64,000 nt of DNA from contig CAZWJH010000003.1 of the NCBI GenBank assembly GCA_964634755.1, positions 4,647 to 68,646 on the forward strand, written 5' to 3'. Each line of letters opens with the position of its first letter. Position 1 is the stretch's first letter. Both the position numbers and the translations under genes were made by a program. The notes under the pieces are model-generated. The model saw nothing but the letters and a program-made list of their open reading frames with translations, had not been told where the DNA came from and searched no databases. This stretch comes from JALXDT01 sp964634755 (GTDB taxonomy: Bacteria > Acidobacteriota > Aminicenantia > JAMOAD01). Of this stretch, positions 41,776 to 50,601 are shown piece by piece.

Positions 41776-42647
41776 TGGAAGAATACATAAAAAAGTTTTT
41801 AAATTATCTTAAATACGAGAAAAACTCATCCGAGCATACTATAAAAAATTATGGAATGGATTTAAGTCAGTTTTTAGAATATACAGACAAAAAAAAGATA
41901 GATGAAATTACCCCTCTTGATATAAGGGGATTTATAGTGCTTTTGTCAGAAAAGGGAGAAAAAAAGACTTCAATATCAAGGAAAATTTCAGCATTAAGGT
42001 CTTTCTTCAAATACCTTTTAAAAGAAAGAATTATAAAATCAAACCCTGCCGAATCAGTCCCTCTTCCAAAACTTGATAAACCTCTTCCAAAGTTTCTGAC
42101 AATAACAGAAGTTAATGAACTTTTGGAGGAAAAGGAGAAAGATAAAGATAATTTTACAAAAATAAGAGATGATGCTATTTTGGAACTACTCTATGCTACA
42201 GGAATAAGAATTTCTGAACTCGTTTCTTTAAATCTGGAAGATATAAACTTCAAAGAACAGCTTATAAGAGTAAAAGGGAAAGGGAAAAAAGAGAGAATAG
42301 TACCCTTCGGAGATATTGCAAAAAAAAAGGTAAAAGAATATATTAGGAACAGAGAGGAGAAAAGGCCGAAAACTTCAGCGGTTTTTATAAATAGATTCGG
42401 AAAAAGGCTCTCTCAAAGATATATTCAAATGATGCTTAAAAAGCATCTTTTGTTAAAAGGCCTCACTAAAGATATTACCCCCCACTCATTAAGACACTCA
42501 TTTGCAACTCATCTGCTTTCAATGGGAGCAGATTTAAGAACCATTCAGGAACTTCTGGGACATGTATCACTTAATACAACTCAAAGGTACACACACCTTA
42601 ATTTAAAACAGCTTATTGATGAATACAATAAAGTAAAGCCACGATAA
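41775..42647 (+). CDS. xerD: Tyrosine recombinase XerC/XerD
   Basis: 290 aa, typical Xer length. N-terminal SAM-like core-binding domain (about 1-90) and catalytic domain with Arg145 (ATGIRISEL), Lys in KGKGKKERIVP, His237 and Arg240 (HSLRHSFATHLL), His263 (LGHVSLNTTQ) and nucleophile Tyr272. Acts at dif to resolve chromosome dimers. Whether C or D cannot be told; a single-Xer system is possible. Start at ATG 41775, overlapping the phosphatase stop by one base. Confidence 0.88.
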   Translation: MEEYIKKFLNYLKYEKNSSEHTIKNYGMDLSQFLEYTDKKKIDEITPLDIRGFIVLLSEKGEKKTSISRKISALRSFFKYLLKERIIKSNPAESVPLPKLDKPLPKFLTITEVNELLEEKEKDKDNFTKIRDDAILELLYATGIRISELVSLNLEDINFKEQLIRVKGKGKKERIVPFGDIAKKKVKEYIRNREEKRPKTSAVFINRFGKRLSQRYIQMMLKKHLLLKGLTKDITPHSLRHSFATHLLSMGADLRTIQELLGHVSLNTTQRYTHLNLKQLIDEYNKVKPR

Positions 42648-42669
42648 TTTCTTAAAAGTTAACCAAGAT

Positions 42670-42695
42670 GGAACAAAAATAGCTTCTGACCGTAA
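42670..42695 (+). promoter_or_regulatory. ECF-sigma-like promoter element
   Basis: GGAAC (42670-42674), 16 nt, CGTAA (42691-42695), the same spacing and near-identical boxes as at 1440-1465. The ATG of the DUF5916 gene is 33 nt downstream, after AGGAGG. Confidence 0.45.
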
Positions 42696-42728
42696 TACTT
42701 TTACTAATTTTAATTTTCAGGAGGCATT

Positions 42729-45383
42729 ATGAATTTGAAGAAAATAGGTTATTTATTAATGCTCTCACTAATATTTTTTGGTTATGCATTTTCGGAAAAG
42801 GTTGACCCGAGAAAAAACAAAATAATAAAAGCTTACAGAACTTATGAAAAAATAAAAATTGATGGTGTTTTAAATGAAAAAGTGTGGAAAAACAGAGGAA
42901 GAGATGATTTTATTCAATCAATGCCAGTTGACGGAGGAAAGCCCACAGAAAGAACTGTAGTTTGGGTGGCTTATGATAAAAAGAACCTTTACGTTGCCGC
43001 AAAGCTCTATGATTCAGCGCTGGATAAAATTGTAAAAAGGTTCGGAGTAAGAGACAGTGATCCTGAAGCTGACCAATTCATATTTGCAATAGATCCGTAC
43101 CTTGACAGAAGATCCGGTTATCTCTTTAAAATAAATCCTACAAATTCGGTTTTGGACGGAGCACTTTATAATGATTCAAACAGGGATGATAGCTGGGATT
43201 GCGTGTGGGAATCAGCCGTTAAAATAAACAAGGACGGATGGACAGTTGAAATAAAAATTCCCTTTAATCAATTAAACTTCAAATCAGACAAAAAGGAGCA
43301 GGTTTGGGGGGTTAATTTTGAAAGGGTAATTAAGAGGAAGAATGAAAAAGTCTCATTTGTTTGGATACCGAGAAACGACAATGGATATGTATCACACTTT
43401 GCAAAATTGGTGGGGATAAGTGATATTAAACCCGGAATTTATACTGAATTATCACCCTATATAGTCGGACAGGCAAATTTATATCCCGAAGAGGAAGGGA
43501 ATCCCTTTAAAAGCGGAAAGGATTTTTCAGGTAATATCGGACTTGATGCTAAAATCAATCTTAAAAGCAATTTAAAATTAAATCTTAGCTTTAACCCTGA
43601 TTTCGGACAGGTAGAAGTTGACCCGGCTGTAATGAATTTAACTGCTTATGAAACTTATTTTGAAGAAAAAAGGCCTTTCTTCATAGAAGGAGCCGGTATT
43701 TTTACTTTCGGACATGGGGGAGTTAACATGAATGTCAATGTTAACTGGACTCCTCCCCAATTTTTCTATAGCAGAAGAATAGGAAGACCTCCTCAGGGAT
43801 ATACAGACGCAGACTATTCTAAATATCCAGATCGAACAACCATTTTAGGAGCAGCAAAGCTTACAGGCAAAATCGGGAACAACTGGAACATAGGCGTTAT
43901 TTCGGCTTTAACTTCAAGGGAATATGCTCAAACATTTTCCGGTGGTATTGAAGGAAGTGCAGAGGTTGAACCATTGAGTTTTTACAGTATAGTGAGAATC
44001 CAAAAAGAATTTAACAAAGGCAAAAGAGGAATCGGATTCATCGGAACAGGGGTTTTAAGGGATTTTGATAATAATGAACTTTCTTCCATTTTAAATGAAA
44101 AGACCTTGGCAATAGGGATAGACGGATGGAATTTTTTTGGTAAAAACCAAAAATGGGTTGCTTCAGGATGGTTAGGAGCAACAAAAATTTATGGCACGCC
44201 TGAAAGGATTTATGATGTTCAGTTATCCCCTCAACACTATTTTCAGAGACCCGATGCGGATTATCTTAACCTTGATCCGGAAGCTACAAGTCTTACAGGA
44301 TTTGCCGGAAGATTAACTTTAAATAAAGAAAAAGGGAACTGGCTATTTTTTTCTCAAATCGGATTTATCTCCCCCGGATTTGATGTAACAGATCTTGGTT
44401 TTCAGAGAGAAAGCGATATAATTAACATCCACATTTTTCCCGGTTATCAATATTATAAACCAGGAAAAATATTCAGATTCTGGCTTGCAGCCGGTGGAGT
44501 GGGAATGAATTATGATTTCGGAGGGAGCAACCTAAGTAAACTATACCTCGGAATGTTTGAAGGAACCTTTTTAAATTATTGGGGAATCCATATTCTGTTA
44601 GGACTTTCCGACAAAGGACTTTCAAAAACAGCAACAAGAGGAGGTCCTTTGATGCAAACTCCCCGCGGTAAAATTGCAGAGTTCAGCATTTACTCCGACA
44701 GAAGAAAACCACTAACAATATCCATTTTTTCAAACATTATGAAATCAGAAGATAGTGGAAAGACTTACTCAGTAGGTTCATATGTGGGAATAAAACCAAA
44801 ATCAACATTAAACTTTTCCATTGGCCCGGAAATTACGATAGGGACAAACAAATCCCAATGGGTAAATAATATCGATGATCCTCTAATGAGCGAAACTTTT
44901 GGTAAAAGATACATATTTTCATCAATAGATCAGCAAATCTACTCTTTAAACATAAGATTGAACTGGACATTTTCTCCAAAGCTCAGTTTTACTCTATTTA
45001 TGCAACCCTTTATTGCGATAGGTGACTATTATGAATTCAAAGAATTAAAAGCTCCTAAAACATATGATTTTAATGTTTACGGAGAGAATGGCTCAACAAT
45101 TGAGTTTGATAATGATATTTATACAATAGATCCTGACGGAGATAGACCGGCAGAGGCTTTTTATCTTGACAACCCTGATTTTAACTATAAATCCATAAGA
45201 GGAACAGCTGTTTTAAAGTGGGAGTTTAAAACAGGCTCAAACTTTTATCTTGTGTGGACTCAAAATAGAAGCAGTTTTTCAAATATTGCAACATTTGATC
45301 TTTCAAGAGATCTTGATGATTTGATAAATGCTAAAGGCTCAAATGTTTTTCTTGCAAAAATAAGTTACAGGTGGGGAATGTGA
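42729..45383 (+). CDS. DUF5916 protein with N-terminal CBM9-like domain, outer membrane
   Basis: 884 aa with a signal peptide (1-22). The N-terminal part (about 36-225) is a CBM9-like beta-sandwich (IKIDGVLNEKVW, VVWVAYDKKNLYVAAKLYD, DGWTVEIKIPFNQLNF); the remainder is the DUF5916 region (FNPDFGQVEVDPAVMNLTAYE, EEKRPFFIEGAGIF) with alternating strands ending in KISYRWGM, as in an outer-membrane beta-barrel with an aromatic-rich last strand. Such proteins are common in polymer-degrading Bacteroidota and Acidobacteriota-like bacteria. Clear AGGAGG; ECF-like promoter upstream. Ligand unknown. Confidence 0.8.
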   Translation: MNLKKIGYLLMLSLIFFGYAFSEKVDPRKNKIIKAYRTYEKIKIDGVLNEKVWKNRGRDDFIQSMPVDGGKPTERTVVWVAYDKKNLYVAAKLYDSALDKIVKRFGVRDSDPEADQFIFAIDPYLDRRSGYLFKINPTNSVLDGALYNDSNRDDSWDCVWESAVKINKDGWTVEIKIPFNQLNFKSDKKEQVWGVNFERVIKRKNEKVSFVWIPRNDNGYVSHFAKLVGISDIKPGIYTELSPYIVGQANLYPEEEGNPFKSGKDFSGNIGLDAKINLKSNLKLNLSFNPDFGQVEVDPAVMNLTAYETYFEEKRPFFIEGAGIFTFGHGGVNMNVNVNWTPPQFFYSRRIGRPPQGYTDADYSKYPDRTTILGAAKLTGKIGNNWNIGVISALTSREYAQTFSGGIEGSAEVEPLSFYSIVRIQKEFNKGKRGIGFIGTGVLRDFDNNELSSILNEKTLAIGIDGWNFFGKNQKWVASGWLGATKIYGTPERIYDVQLSPQHYFQRPDADYLNLDPEATSLTGFAGRLTLNKEKGNWLFFSQIGFISPGFDVTDLGFQRESDIINIHIFPGYQYYKPGKIFRFWLAAGGVGMNYDFGGSNLSKLYLGMFEGTFLNYWGIHILLGLSDKGLSKTATRGGPLMQTPRGKIAEFSIYSDRRKPLTISIFSNIMKSEDSGKTYSVGSYVGIKPKSTLNFSIGPEITIGTNKSQWVNNIDDPLMSETFGKRYIFSSIDQQIYSLNIRLNWTFSPKLSFTLFMQPFIAIGDYYEFKELKAPKTYDFNVYGENGSTIEFDNDIYTIDPDGDRPAEAFYLDNPDFNYKSIRGTAVLKWEFKTGSNFYLVWTQNRSSFSNIATFDLSRDLDDLINAKGSNVFLAKISYRWGM

Positions 45384-45425
45384 TAAATCACTTTCACAAA
45401 AACGAATTTATGATATTATTAAAAA

Positions 45426-45902
45426 ATGGAAGGAAAGATTAAAATTTTCTTTAAAATAGCCCTTGAAGAGGCAAAGAAAGGAATGGAAAATGGAGAAGGA
45501 GGACCTTTCGGAGCTGTTATTGTTAAAGATGGCAAAATAATCGCCAAAGCTCACAATGAAGTATTAAAAACAAATGATCCTACAGCCCATGCGGAAGTAG
45601 TTGCTATAAGAAAAGCAAGTAAAAAGCTAAAAAGATTTGACCTTTCCGATTGTGAAATATATTCAACATGTGAGCCCTGCCCTATGTGCCTTTCTGCAAT
45701 ATATTGGGCAAAAATAAAAAAACTATACTATATATGCACAAGAGAGGAAGCGGCTGAGATAGGTTTTGATGATAATTATATATACGAAGCAATATCAAGT
45801 AATGATAGGGAAAAGAGATTAAAAAAAATAAAAATTGAAGATAGCAATTGCAAAATCTTGTTTGAGGAATGGTCAGAAAAAGAGGATAAGGTTCAGTATT
45901 AA
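45426..45902 (+). CDS. Nucleoside/guanine deaminase (CDA superfamily)
   Basis: 158 aa. Zinc site His55 with catalytic Glu57 (TAHAEVVAIR) and PCPMC with Cys85 and Cys88. The GGPFGAVIV opening and the C-terminal EAISSNDREKR extension are closer to bacterial guanine deaminase than to TadA. No ribosome binding site: TATTAT (45414-45419) ends 6 nt before the ATG, so the message is probably leaderless. Alone between DUF5916 and the WYL regulator. Confidence 0.8.
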   Translation: MEGKIKIFFKIALEEAKKGMENGEGGPFGAVIVKDGKIIAKAHNEVLKTNDPTAHAEVVAIRKASKKLKRFDLSDCEIYSTCEPCPMCLSAIYWAKIKKLYYICTREEAAEIGFDDNYIYEAISSNDREKRLKKIKIEDSNCKILFEEWSEKEDKVQY

Positions 45903-46222
45903 AAGCTCATTTTTAAAGCCTCAAAGCTTCCGAGTTTTTTTTCGTGCCTTTTTTTCTTTATTTATGTCTATCGTTTTACTGTTCAGCAGTAATTCATTAT
46001 TTCGTAGAGCCGTAGCATGCTACAGGTGATATATTATTGATTATTATGATCTTTCAAAAAAATCCGACATACAAAGAGCAAATCACTAAAATTAGCTTTG
46101 AAGCTTGGAAGCTTTTCGCTTTTGGGTCTTCAGTGTCTTTGTCTTGTCCAAAAATATCTTTATCTCAGCTTTTGTTATGAAAGTTAAATTGTAAAAATTT
46201 TCTATTTTTGTTATAAAAAAGT
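45903..46222. other. 320 bp non-coding gap
   Basis: No supportable gene. It holds a T-rich run after the deaminase stop, a perfect 12 bp palindrome GTAGCATGCTAC (46012-46023), and three AAGCTT hexamers (45924-45929 area, 46101-46106, 46109-46114 area) around short repeats of GAAGCTT. The right end carries the promoter of the WYL regulator. No stable RNA fold was evident by eye. Confidence 0.4.
46189..46217 (+). promoter_or_regulatory. Promoter giving a probable leaderless mRNA (WYL regulator)
   Basis: TTGTAA (46189-46194), 17 nt, TATAAA (46212-46217), 5 nt, ATG at 46223. No ribosome binding site. Confidence 0.55.
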
Positions 46223-47191
46223 ATGTCAAAAAAATTAGCTTTTGAGAGATTTGTGTGGTTTATCAATAAGGTAAAAAAGGGTGATTATCCGAATGCAACA
46301 GATATTCAGGAATACTTTGAGGTTTCAAGGTCAACAGCTCAAAGAGATCTTGATTTTATGAGAGATAGATTTCAAGTGCCTTTAAAATACGATAGAGTAA
46401 GAAAGGGGTATTATTTTGATGAAGCAGACAAAAATTATGAACTACCACTTTTTTGGGCGTCAAATGAAGAGCTTCTGCTTTTTGCAATTTTAAAAGAACT
46501 AATCAGAGATGAAAAGCTCAAAAAAACATTGAAAAACTTTTTAAAGAAAATTACCTCATTTTCAGAGGAGGAATTCGAAAAGATAAGCAATTCTGTATCA
46601 TACAAAGGTATAAGACTTCACAAAAACAAAGAGGGGGCACTTGAAACAATAGCCAAAGCTCTAATTGAAAGTAGAAAGATGAAGATAAGTTATTATTCCG
46701 TGTTTGCGGATAAAAACAATACAACTGAAAACACAATAACTCCATTGCATTTAATTTATTATATGGGGAATTGGTATCTTTTGGCTGAAAAAAATTCCCA
46801 GCTCCGTACCTACGCTGTCTCAAGAATCTTCAATCCAACAGTTTTGGAATCTGAAGGGAAATATCACTTTTCAGAAAAAAGAATAAAAGAGATTCTTAAC
46901 CAGTCCTTTGGAATTTACCTAACGGATAAAAGAAAAGAGCTTTTTGAAGTAAAGTTGAAATTTTCAAAATCCATATCCCATCTTATTGAAACTCTTATTT
47001 TCCACCCAGAACAAAAGTGTGAAAAATTGGATTCCGAAGAAATTATAGTGAGCTTTAATTCAACTTTTAATTATGAGTTAATAAGAGAGATTTTAAGGTT
47101 TGGAAATGAAGTTGAGGTACTTGAGCCTACAATTTTAAGGAAAAAAATTTACGAAATTTTGAAAGAATCCGTAAAAATATACGAAAAATAG
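46223..47191 (+). CDS. HTH-WYL transcriptional regulator
   Basis: 322 aa. N-terminal DeoR-like winged helix (about 5-65, NATDIQEYFEVSRSTAQRDLDFM) and a WYL domain (about 140-215, ITPLHLIYYMGNWYLLAEK, LRTYAVSRI), then a WCX-type C-terminal part. WYL domains bind nucleic acids or nucleotides and control DNA-damage, defence and metabolic genes. No defence system lies next to it here. The next gene is another DNA-binding protein. Confidence 0.85.
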   Translation: MSKKLAFERFVWFINKVKKGDYPNATDIQEYFEVSRSTAQRDLDFMRDRFQVPLKYDRVRKGYYFDEADKNYELPLFWASNEELLLFAILKELIRDEKLKKTLKNFLKKITSFSEEEFEKISNSVSYKGIRLHKNKEGALETIAKALIESRKMKISYYSVFADKNNTTENTITPLHLIYYMGNWYLLAEKNSQLRTYAVSRIFNPTVLESEGKYHFSEKRIKEILNQSFGIYLTDKRKELFEVKLKFSKSISHLIETLIFHPEQKCEKLDSEEIIVSFNSTFNYELIREILRFGNEVEVLEPTILRKKIYEILKESVKIYEK

Positions 47192-47242
47192 GATACACTA
47201 TCTCAGGCTTGAAAAAAAGAATTTTTTAAATAATAATAAGAT

Positions 47243-47632
47243 ATGGATAATTTCACTTTACCGGAAAAACTTTTTTTTAGAGAAAGAGAAGTTATAAAAA
47301 TAACTAATCTTTCAAAAAGAGTAATAAACTACTGGATAACTCAATTCCCCTTTTTTAACATAGAAACAAACCATTATGGTGAAAAATTATTCAAAAGAGA
47401 GGATATTTTAATCTTTCTTAAAATAAAGGAAATAGTGTTAAATGAAGGGAAATCTATAGAAGAAGCGAGAGAAATATTAAGTAAGGAGATACAAATAGAA
47501 AAAAATACAAAAAAACCAGATAAAAAAGAAATTTATAAAAAGAGTGGAACAATAGATCTCTCAATACTTTCGGAAATTAAAAAAGGAATTCAAGAGATCT
47601 TGACAATACTTAAAAAAAATAGTAAAACATAG
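47243..47632 (+). CDS. MerR-family HTH protein
   Basis: 129 aa. MerR-like winged helix (about 8-75: FREREVIKITNLSKRVINYWITQF ... HYGEKLFKREDILIFLKI), a short helix GKSIEEAREIL, and a Lys-rich tail with a C-terminal helix. No effector domain beyond a short tail, like the small MerR proteins often found near tRNA and ihfA/pheT loci. It immediately precedes a tRNA gene. No ribosome binding site. Confidence 0.75.
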   Translation: MDNFTLPEKLFFREREVIKITNLSKRVINYWITQFPFFNIETNHYGEKLFKREDILIFLKIKEIVLNEGKSIEEAREILSKEIQIEKNTKKPDKKEIYKKSGTIDLSILSEIKKGIQEILTILKKNSKT

Positions 47633-47643
47633 GGGAATTTTAT

Positions 47644-47717
47644 CGGGACGTGGCGCAGCCTGGTAGCGCACACGCTTGGGGTGCGTGGGGCCGGTGGTTC
47701 AAATCCACTCGTCCCGA
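47644..47717 (+). tRNA. tRNA-Pro (GGG anticodon)
   Basis: Acceptor stem CGGGACG pairs with CGTCCCG (47710-47716), discriminator A at 47717. D arm GCGC-AGCCTGGTA-GCGC, anticodon stem CACGC/GCGTG around loop TTGGGGT (anticodon GGG), T arm with GGTTCAAATCC. CCA is not encoded. The sequence strongly resembles bacterial tRNA-Pro. Confidence 0.95.
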
Positions 47718-47741
47718 TTTTTTTCATTTAAGAGGAAATTT

Positions 47742-48503
47742 ATGAAAAAAAATATTTTAATAACTAATGATGATTCAATATTCGCAGAAGGCATTAAAAG
47801 GCTTGAGAACGGAGTAAAGGGATTTGGAAGTGTTTACACTGTAGCTCCTGATAGAGAAAAAAGCGCTGTTTCTTTTGGTATTACAACAAACTCTCCATTG
47901 AGAATAAATAAGGTTGATGATTACCATTATGCTGTCTCAGGAACTCCGGTGGATTGCGTTTATCTTGCAACTAAGGTTCTTTTAAAAGAAAAGCCAAATT
48001 TGGTTATATCAGGAATAAATCATGGTCCAAATGTGGGAGAGGATACAATATATTCCGGAACAGTAGCAGGAGCTTTTCAGGCATCCTTACTGGGAATACA
48101 GGCAATTGCAATTTCCGTTATAGATAATGATAGTGGAAAATATGACTTTGATTCAGCAGTAAAGGTTTTAAGAAAACTTATTCCTTTTCTTTTGGATAAC
48201 CCCTTACCTGAAGGAAATATACTATCAATAAATGTCCCTTACTCTCCAAAAGGGGTAAAGCTTACAAAACTTGGGCATAAAAGATATGATGCAGAAGTAA
48301 TAGAAAAACAGGATCCGAAAGGGAACAAGTATTATTGGATAGGGCCGGGCAAGATAACAACTTTCGGAGAAAATGAAAGTGATGTTAAAGCTGTCGAGAA
48401 TGATTTTGTCTCAATTACCCCTCTATCTCTGAACTTTTTTGATAATAATCTATACAAAACTTTAAAAAAGAGAGAGAATGAAATTTTTAAAAAAATGGTA
48501 TGA
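47742..48503 (+). CDS. surE: 5'/3'-nucleotidase SurE
   Basis: 253 aa. NILITNDDS (metal-binding Asp pair), VAPDREKSAVSFGIT, SGTPVDCVYL and VISGINHGPNVGEDTIYSGTVAGA are SurE signatures. It removes phosphate from nucleoside monophosphates in stationary phase or stress. Start at ATG 47742 after AGAGGAAA; the longer ORF reaching 47676 starts inside the tRNA and is not real. Overlaps the next gene by 26 nt. Confidence 0.93.
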   Translation: MKKNILITNDDSIFAEGIKRLENGVKGFGSVYTVAPDREKSAVSFGITTNSPLRINKVDDYHYAVSGTPVDCVYLATKVLLKEKPNLVISGINHGPNVGEDTIYSGTVAGAFQASLLGIQAIAISVIDNDSGKYDFDSAVKVLRKLIPFLLDNPLPEGNILSINVPYSPKGVKLTKLGHKRYDAEVIEKQDPKGNKYYWIGPGKITTFGENESDVKAVENDFVSITPLSLNFFDNNLYKTLKKRENEIFKKMV

Positions 48504-49065
48504 CAAAGTATTGAGTTGGGCCGAATCCCCTTATAGTGAATGGGCACTTTTTTTCAATGCTTTTGCTGAATCAAGCTTTTTTCCAATTCCGCCAGATGTA
48601 TTAATGATGGCAATGGAGGTTGGAAAACCAAAAAAATCATTCAGATTTGCTGTGACAACTTCAATCGGTTCAATTCTAGGCGGAATTGCAGGTTATGGGA
48701 TTGGCTATTTTTTATTTGATACAATAGGAAAACCTATTATAAAATTCTATCATCTTACAGATAAATTCACCCATGTGGGAGAACTTTACAATACATATTC
48801 CGCATGGATAGTTGGTATTGCAGGATTTACACCTATCCCATACAAACTAATAACTATCACTTCAGGATTTTGGAAAATTAACTTTTTAATTTTTTTTACA
48901 GCTTCGGCTTTAAGCCGTTCGGCAAGATTTTTTATAATTTCTACTCTGTTTTATTTTTTCGGGGCTAAGATTAAATCATTTATAGACAAATACTTCAATA
49001 TTCTATCAATAGCTTTTGTTATCCTTCTCATAGGTGGTTTCCTTATAATTAAGCTTTTGAAATAA
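48478..49065 (+). CDS. YqaA/DedA-like VTT-domain membrane protein
   Basis: 195 aa. FNAFAESSFFPIPPDVLMMAM and GFTPIPYKLITITSGFW are re-entrant-loop motifs of the DedA/VTT family (YqaA branch), four or five membrane helices. DedA proteins act as lipid (undecaprenyl-phosphate or phospholipid) translocases and affect membrane homeostasis. Start after AGAGAG within the end of surE. The stop lies 1 nt from the stop of the convergent flagellar-block gene. Confidence 0.8.
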   Translation: MKFLKKWYDKVLSWAESPYSEWALFFNAFAESSFFPIPPDVLMMAMEVGKPKKSFRFAVTTSIGSILGGIAGYGIGYFLFDTIGKPIIKFYHLTDKFTHVGELYNTYSAWIVGIAGFTPIPYKLITITSGFWKINFLIFFTASALSRSARFFIISTLFYFFGAKIKSFIDKYFNILSIAFVILLIGGFLIIKLLK

Positions 49066-49066
49066 T

Positions 49067-49489
49067 CTATGACATTTTATTGCTTTTTTTTATAAAGTTA
49101 ATTAAATCTAAGATTAAATCAACTTCACCTTTCGGGATATTTAATCCTTTAGCAATATCTTCTTTTGATAGGCCTTGATTGTAAAGAAGTAAAACGCTTT
49201 TGGTTTTTTCAATATCAGGAGTTTCAATAATAAGTTTCTTTTCTTCTTCAAGGAGTTTCTTATGGGCATTCTCAAGTTTGGCTAATAGCTCCCTCGCTTC
49301 TTTTTCCCTAATATCCATCTTTTTTATTATTTCATCTCCCCACCTTTTACCTTCAAACAAAAGTGTTTCAAAATCCCTTTTTGAATCTCTTATTAATCTT
49401 TGAAGTTTCGACAATGACCTTGTTCTATACAAAAGGAAAACTATTAAAATAATAAAGATAATATCAAGAATAATTTGTATATAATTCAT
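49067..49489 (-). CDS. Membrane-anchored coiled-coil protein, SwrB/DUF2802-like, end of flagellar block
   Basis: 140 aa: one N-terminal membrane helix (about 4-21), a coiled coil (about 25-90, rich in Lys/Glu) and a C-terminal HTH-like segment (LLYNQGLSKEDIAKGLNIPKGEVDLIL). This architecture and its place at the end of a fla/che operon recall SwrB of Bacillus and the DUF2802 protein of gamma-proteobacteria; SwrB promotes basal-body/export activation. Shares one base with the cheB stop. Homology is suggested by layout, not proven. Confidence 0.55.
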   Translation of the reverse strand: MNYIQIILDIIFIILIVFLLYRTRSLSKLQRLIRDSKRDFETLLFEGKRWGDEIIKKMDIREKEARELLAKLENAHKKLLEEEKKLIIETPDIEKTKSVLLLYNQGLSKEDIAKGLNIPKGEVDLILDLINFIKKSNKMS

Positions 49490-50601
49490 TAGCTTTTTTT
49501 ACCTCTGATAATCTTATCCAAAGTAGGAGCAATATCTTTTATATCAAGTACATAATCTGCTATCCCCGCATCAACAACTGCCTTAGGCATTCCATAAACA
49601 ACACAGCTCTCTTCATTTTGAGCAATAACCACTGCTCTGTTTCTTTTTTTCATCTCAATAAAACCATCCTTTCCATCGCTTCCCATTCCAGTAAGCATTA
49701 CCCCCACCGTTCTTTTCGTGTAATTTTCTGCAACAGATTTTGCCATTATTGTAACAGAAGGTTTATATATTGCAGTCTTTGGTTCTTCTGAAATAACAAC
49801 TTCGGGAGCACCTGCTCTGTGCTTTTTTAGATACATATGCTGCCCTCCCGGGGTAATAAGTACCACACCTTTTTCTACCTTATCCCCAGTTTTAGCTTCT
49901 TTAACTTGTACATTGGAGTATCTATCCATTCTATCTGCAAAGGCTCCGGTAAATGTAGCAGGCATGTGCTGAGAAATGATTATTCCCGCAGGGAAATCTG
50001 CTGGAAGTGAAGTTAGAAGGGTTTGCAAGGCATTCGGACCACCAGTTGAAGCTCCTACTACGACAAATTCAATAGGCTCTTTTATAATTACTTCCTTCTG
50101 TCTTGCTTTAGTTTTTTCATGCTCTTTCTTTACTACCTTTTCAATAGAAGGCTTTCTTCCTACACTTGTCGTACTCCCAAAGGGGAAACCAAATAATCTT
50201 TTTTTTCTTGCAATATTTTCTATTTTAGGAATTAGCTCATCTCTTATAGACTTTATATTTGCCTTAAAATCCTTCGCCTGTTTTGGGAAAAACTCAACAG
50301 CTCCTTTTTCAAGTGCTTCAAAGGTAACCTCTGCATCCTCTGTAGTCAAAGAACTTACCATTATAATAGGGATTGGATTCTCCTTCATTATTATCTCAAG
50401 AGCCTCAAGGCCACTCATTACAGGCATATTTATATCTAAAGTAATAATATCAGGCTTTAACTCCGCTGCTTTTTCAACAGCTTCTTTCCCATTCGACGCT
50501 TCCCCCACAACCTCTATCTTCCCGCTTTCGTTCATTATCTTTTTCATTATTTTTCTCAGAAAGGAAGAATCATCTACAATTAAAACCTTTATTTTCCCCA
50601 T
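49489..50601 (-). CDS. cheB: Chemotaxis methylesterase CheB
   Basis: 370 aa. Receiver domain with phospho-acceptor Asp56 (ITLDINMPVMSG) and a methylesterase domain with Ser185 in GASTGGPNALQ, His212 in ISQHMPATFTGAFADRM and Asp in LTGMGSDGKDG. Demethylates or deamidates chemoreceptors after phosphorylation by CheA. Directly downstream of two HDOD genes with no gap; CheA and CheW are not in this window. Confidence 0.95.
   Translation of the reverse strand: MGKIKVLIVDDSSFLRKIMKKIMNESGKIEVVGEASNGKEAVEKAAELKPDIITLDINMPVMSGLEALEIIMKENPIPIIMVSSLTTEDAEVTFEALEKGAVEFFPKQAKDFKANIKSIRDELIPKIENIARKKRLFGFPFGSTTSVGRKPSIEKVVKKEHEKTKARQKEVIIKEPIEFVVVGASTGGPNALQTLLTSLPADFPAGIIISQHMPATFTGAFADRMDRYSNVQVKEAKTGDKVEKGVVLITPGGQHMYLKKHRAGAPEVVISEEPKTAIYKPSVTIMAKSVAENYTKRTVGVMLTGMGSDGKDGFIEMKKRNRAVVIAQNEESCVVYGMPKAVVDAGIADYVLDIKDIAPTLDKIIRGKKS

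Noticed and set aside
45835..46029. 64 aa open frame after the deaminase
   Set aside because: It overlaps the deaminase end in another frame, has no start signal and has a low-complexity Phe/Ser-rich composition.
47676..47741. N-terminal extension of SurE
   Set aside because: It would begin inside the tRNA-Pro gene; the ATG at 47742 has a ribosome binding site and the family-typical start.
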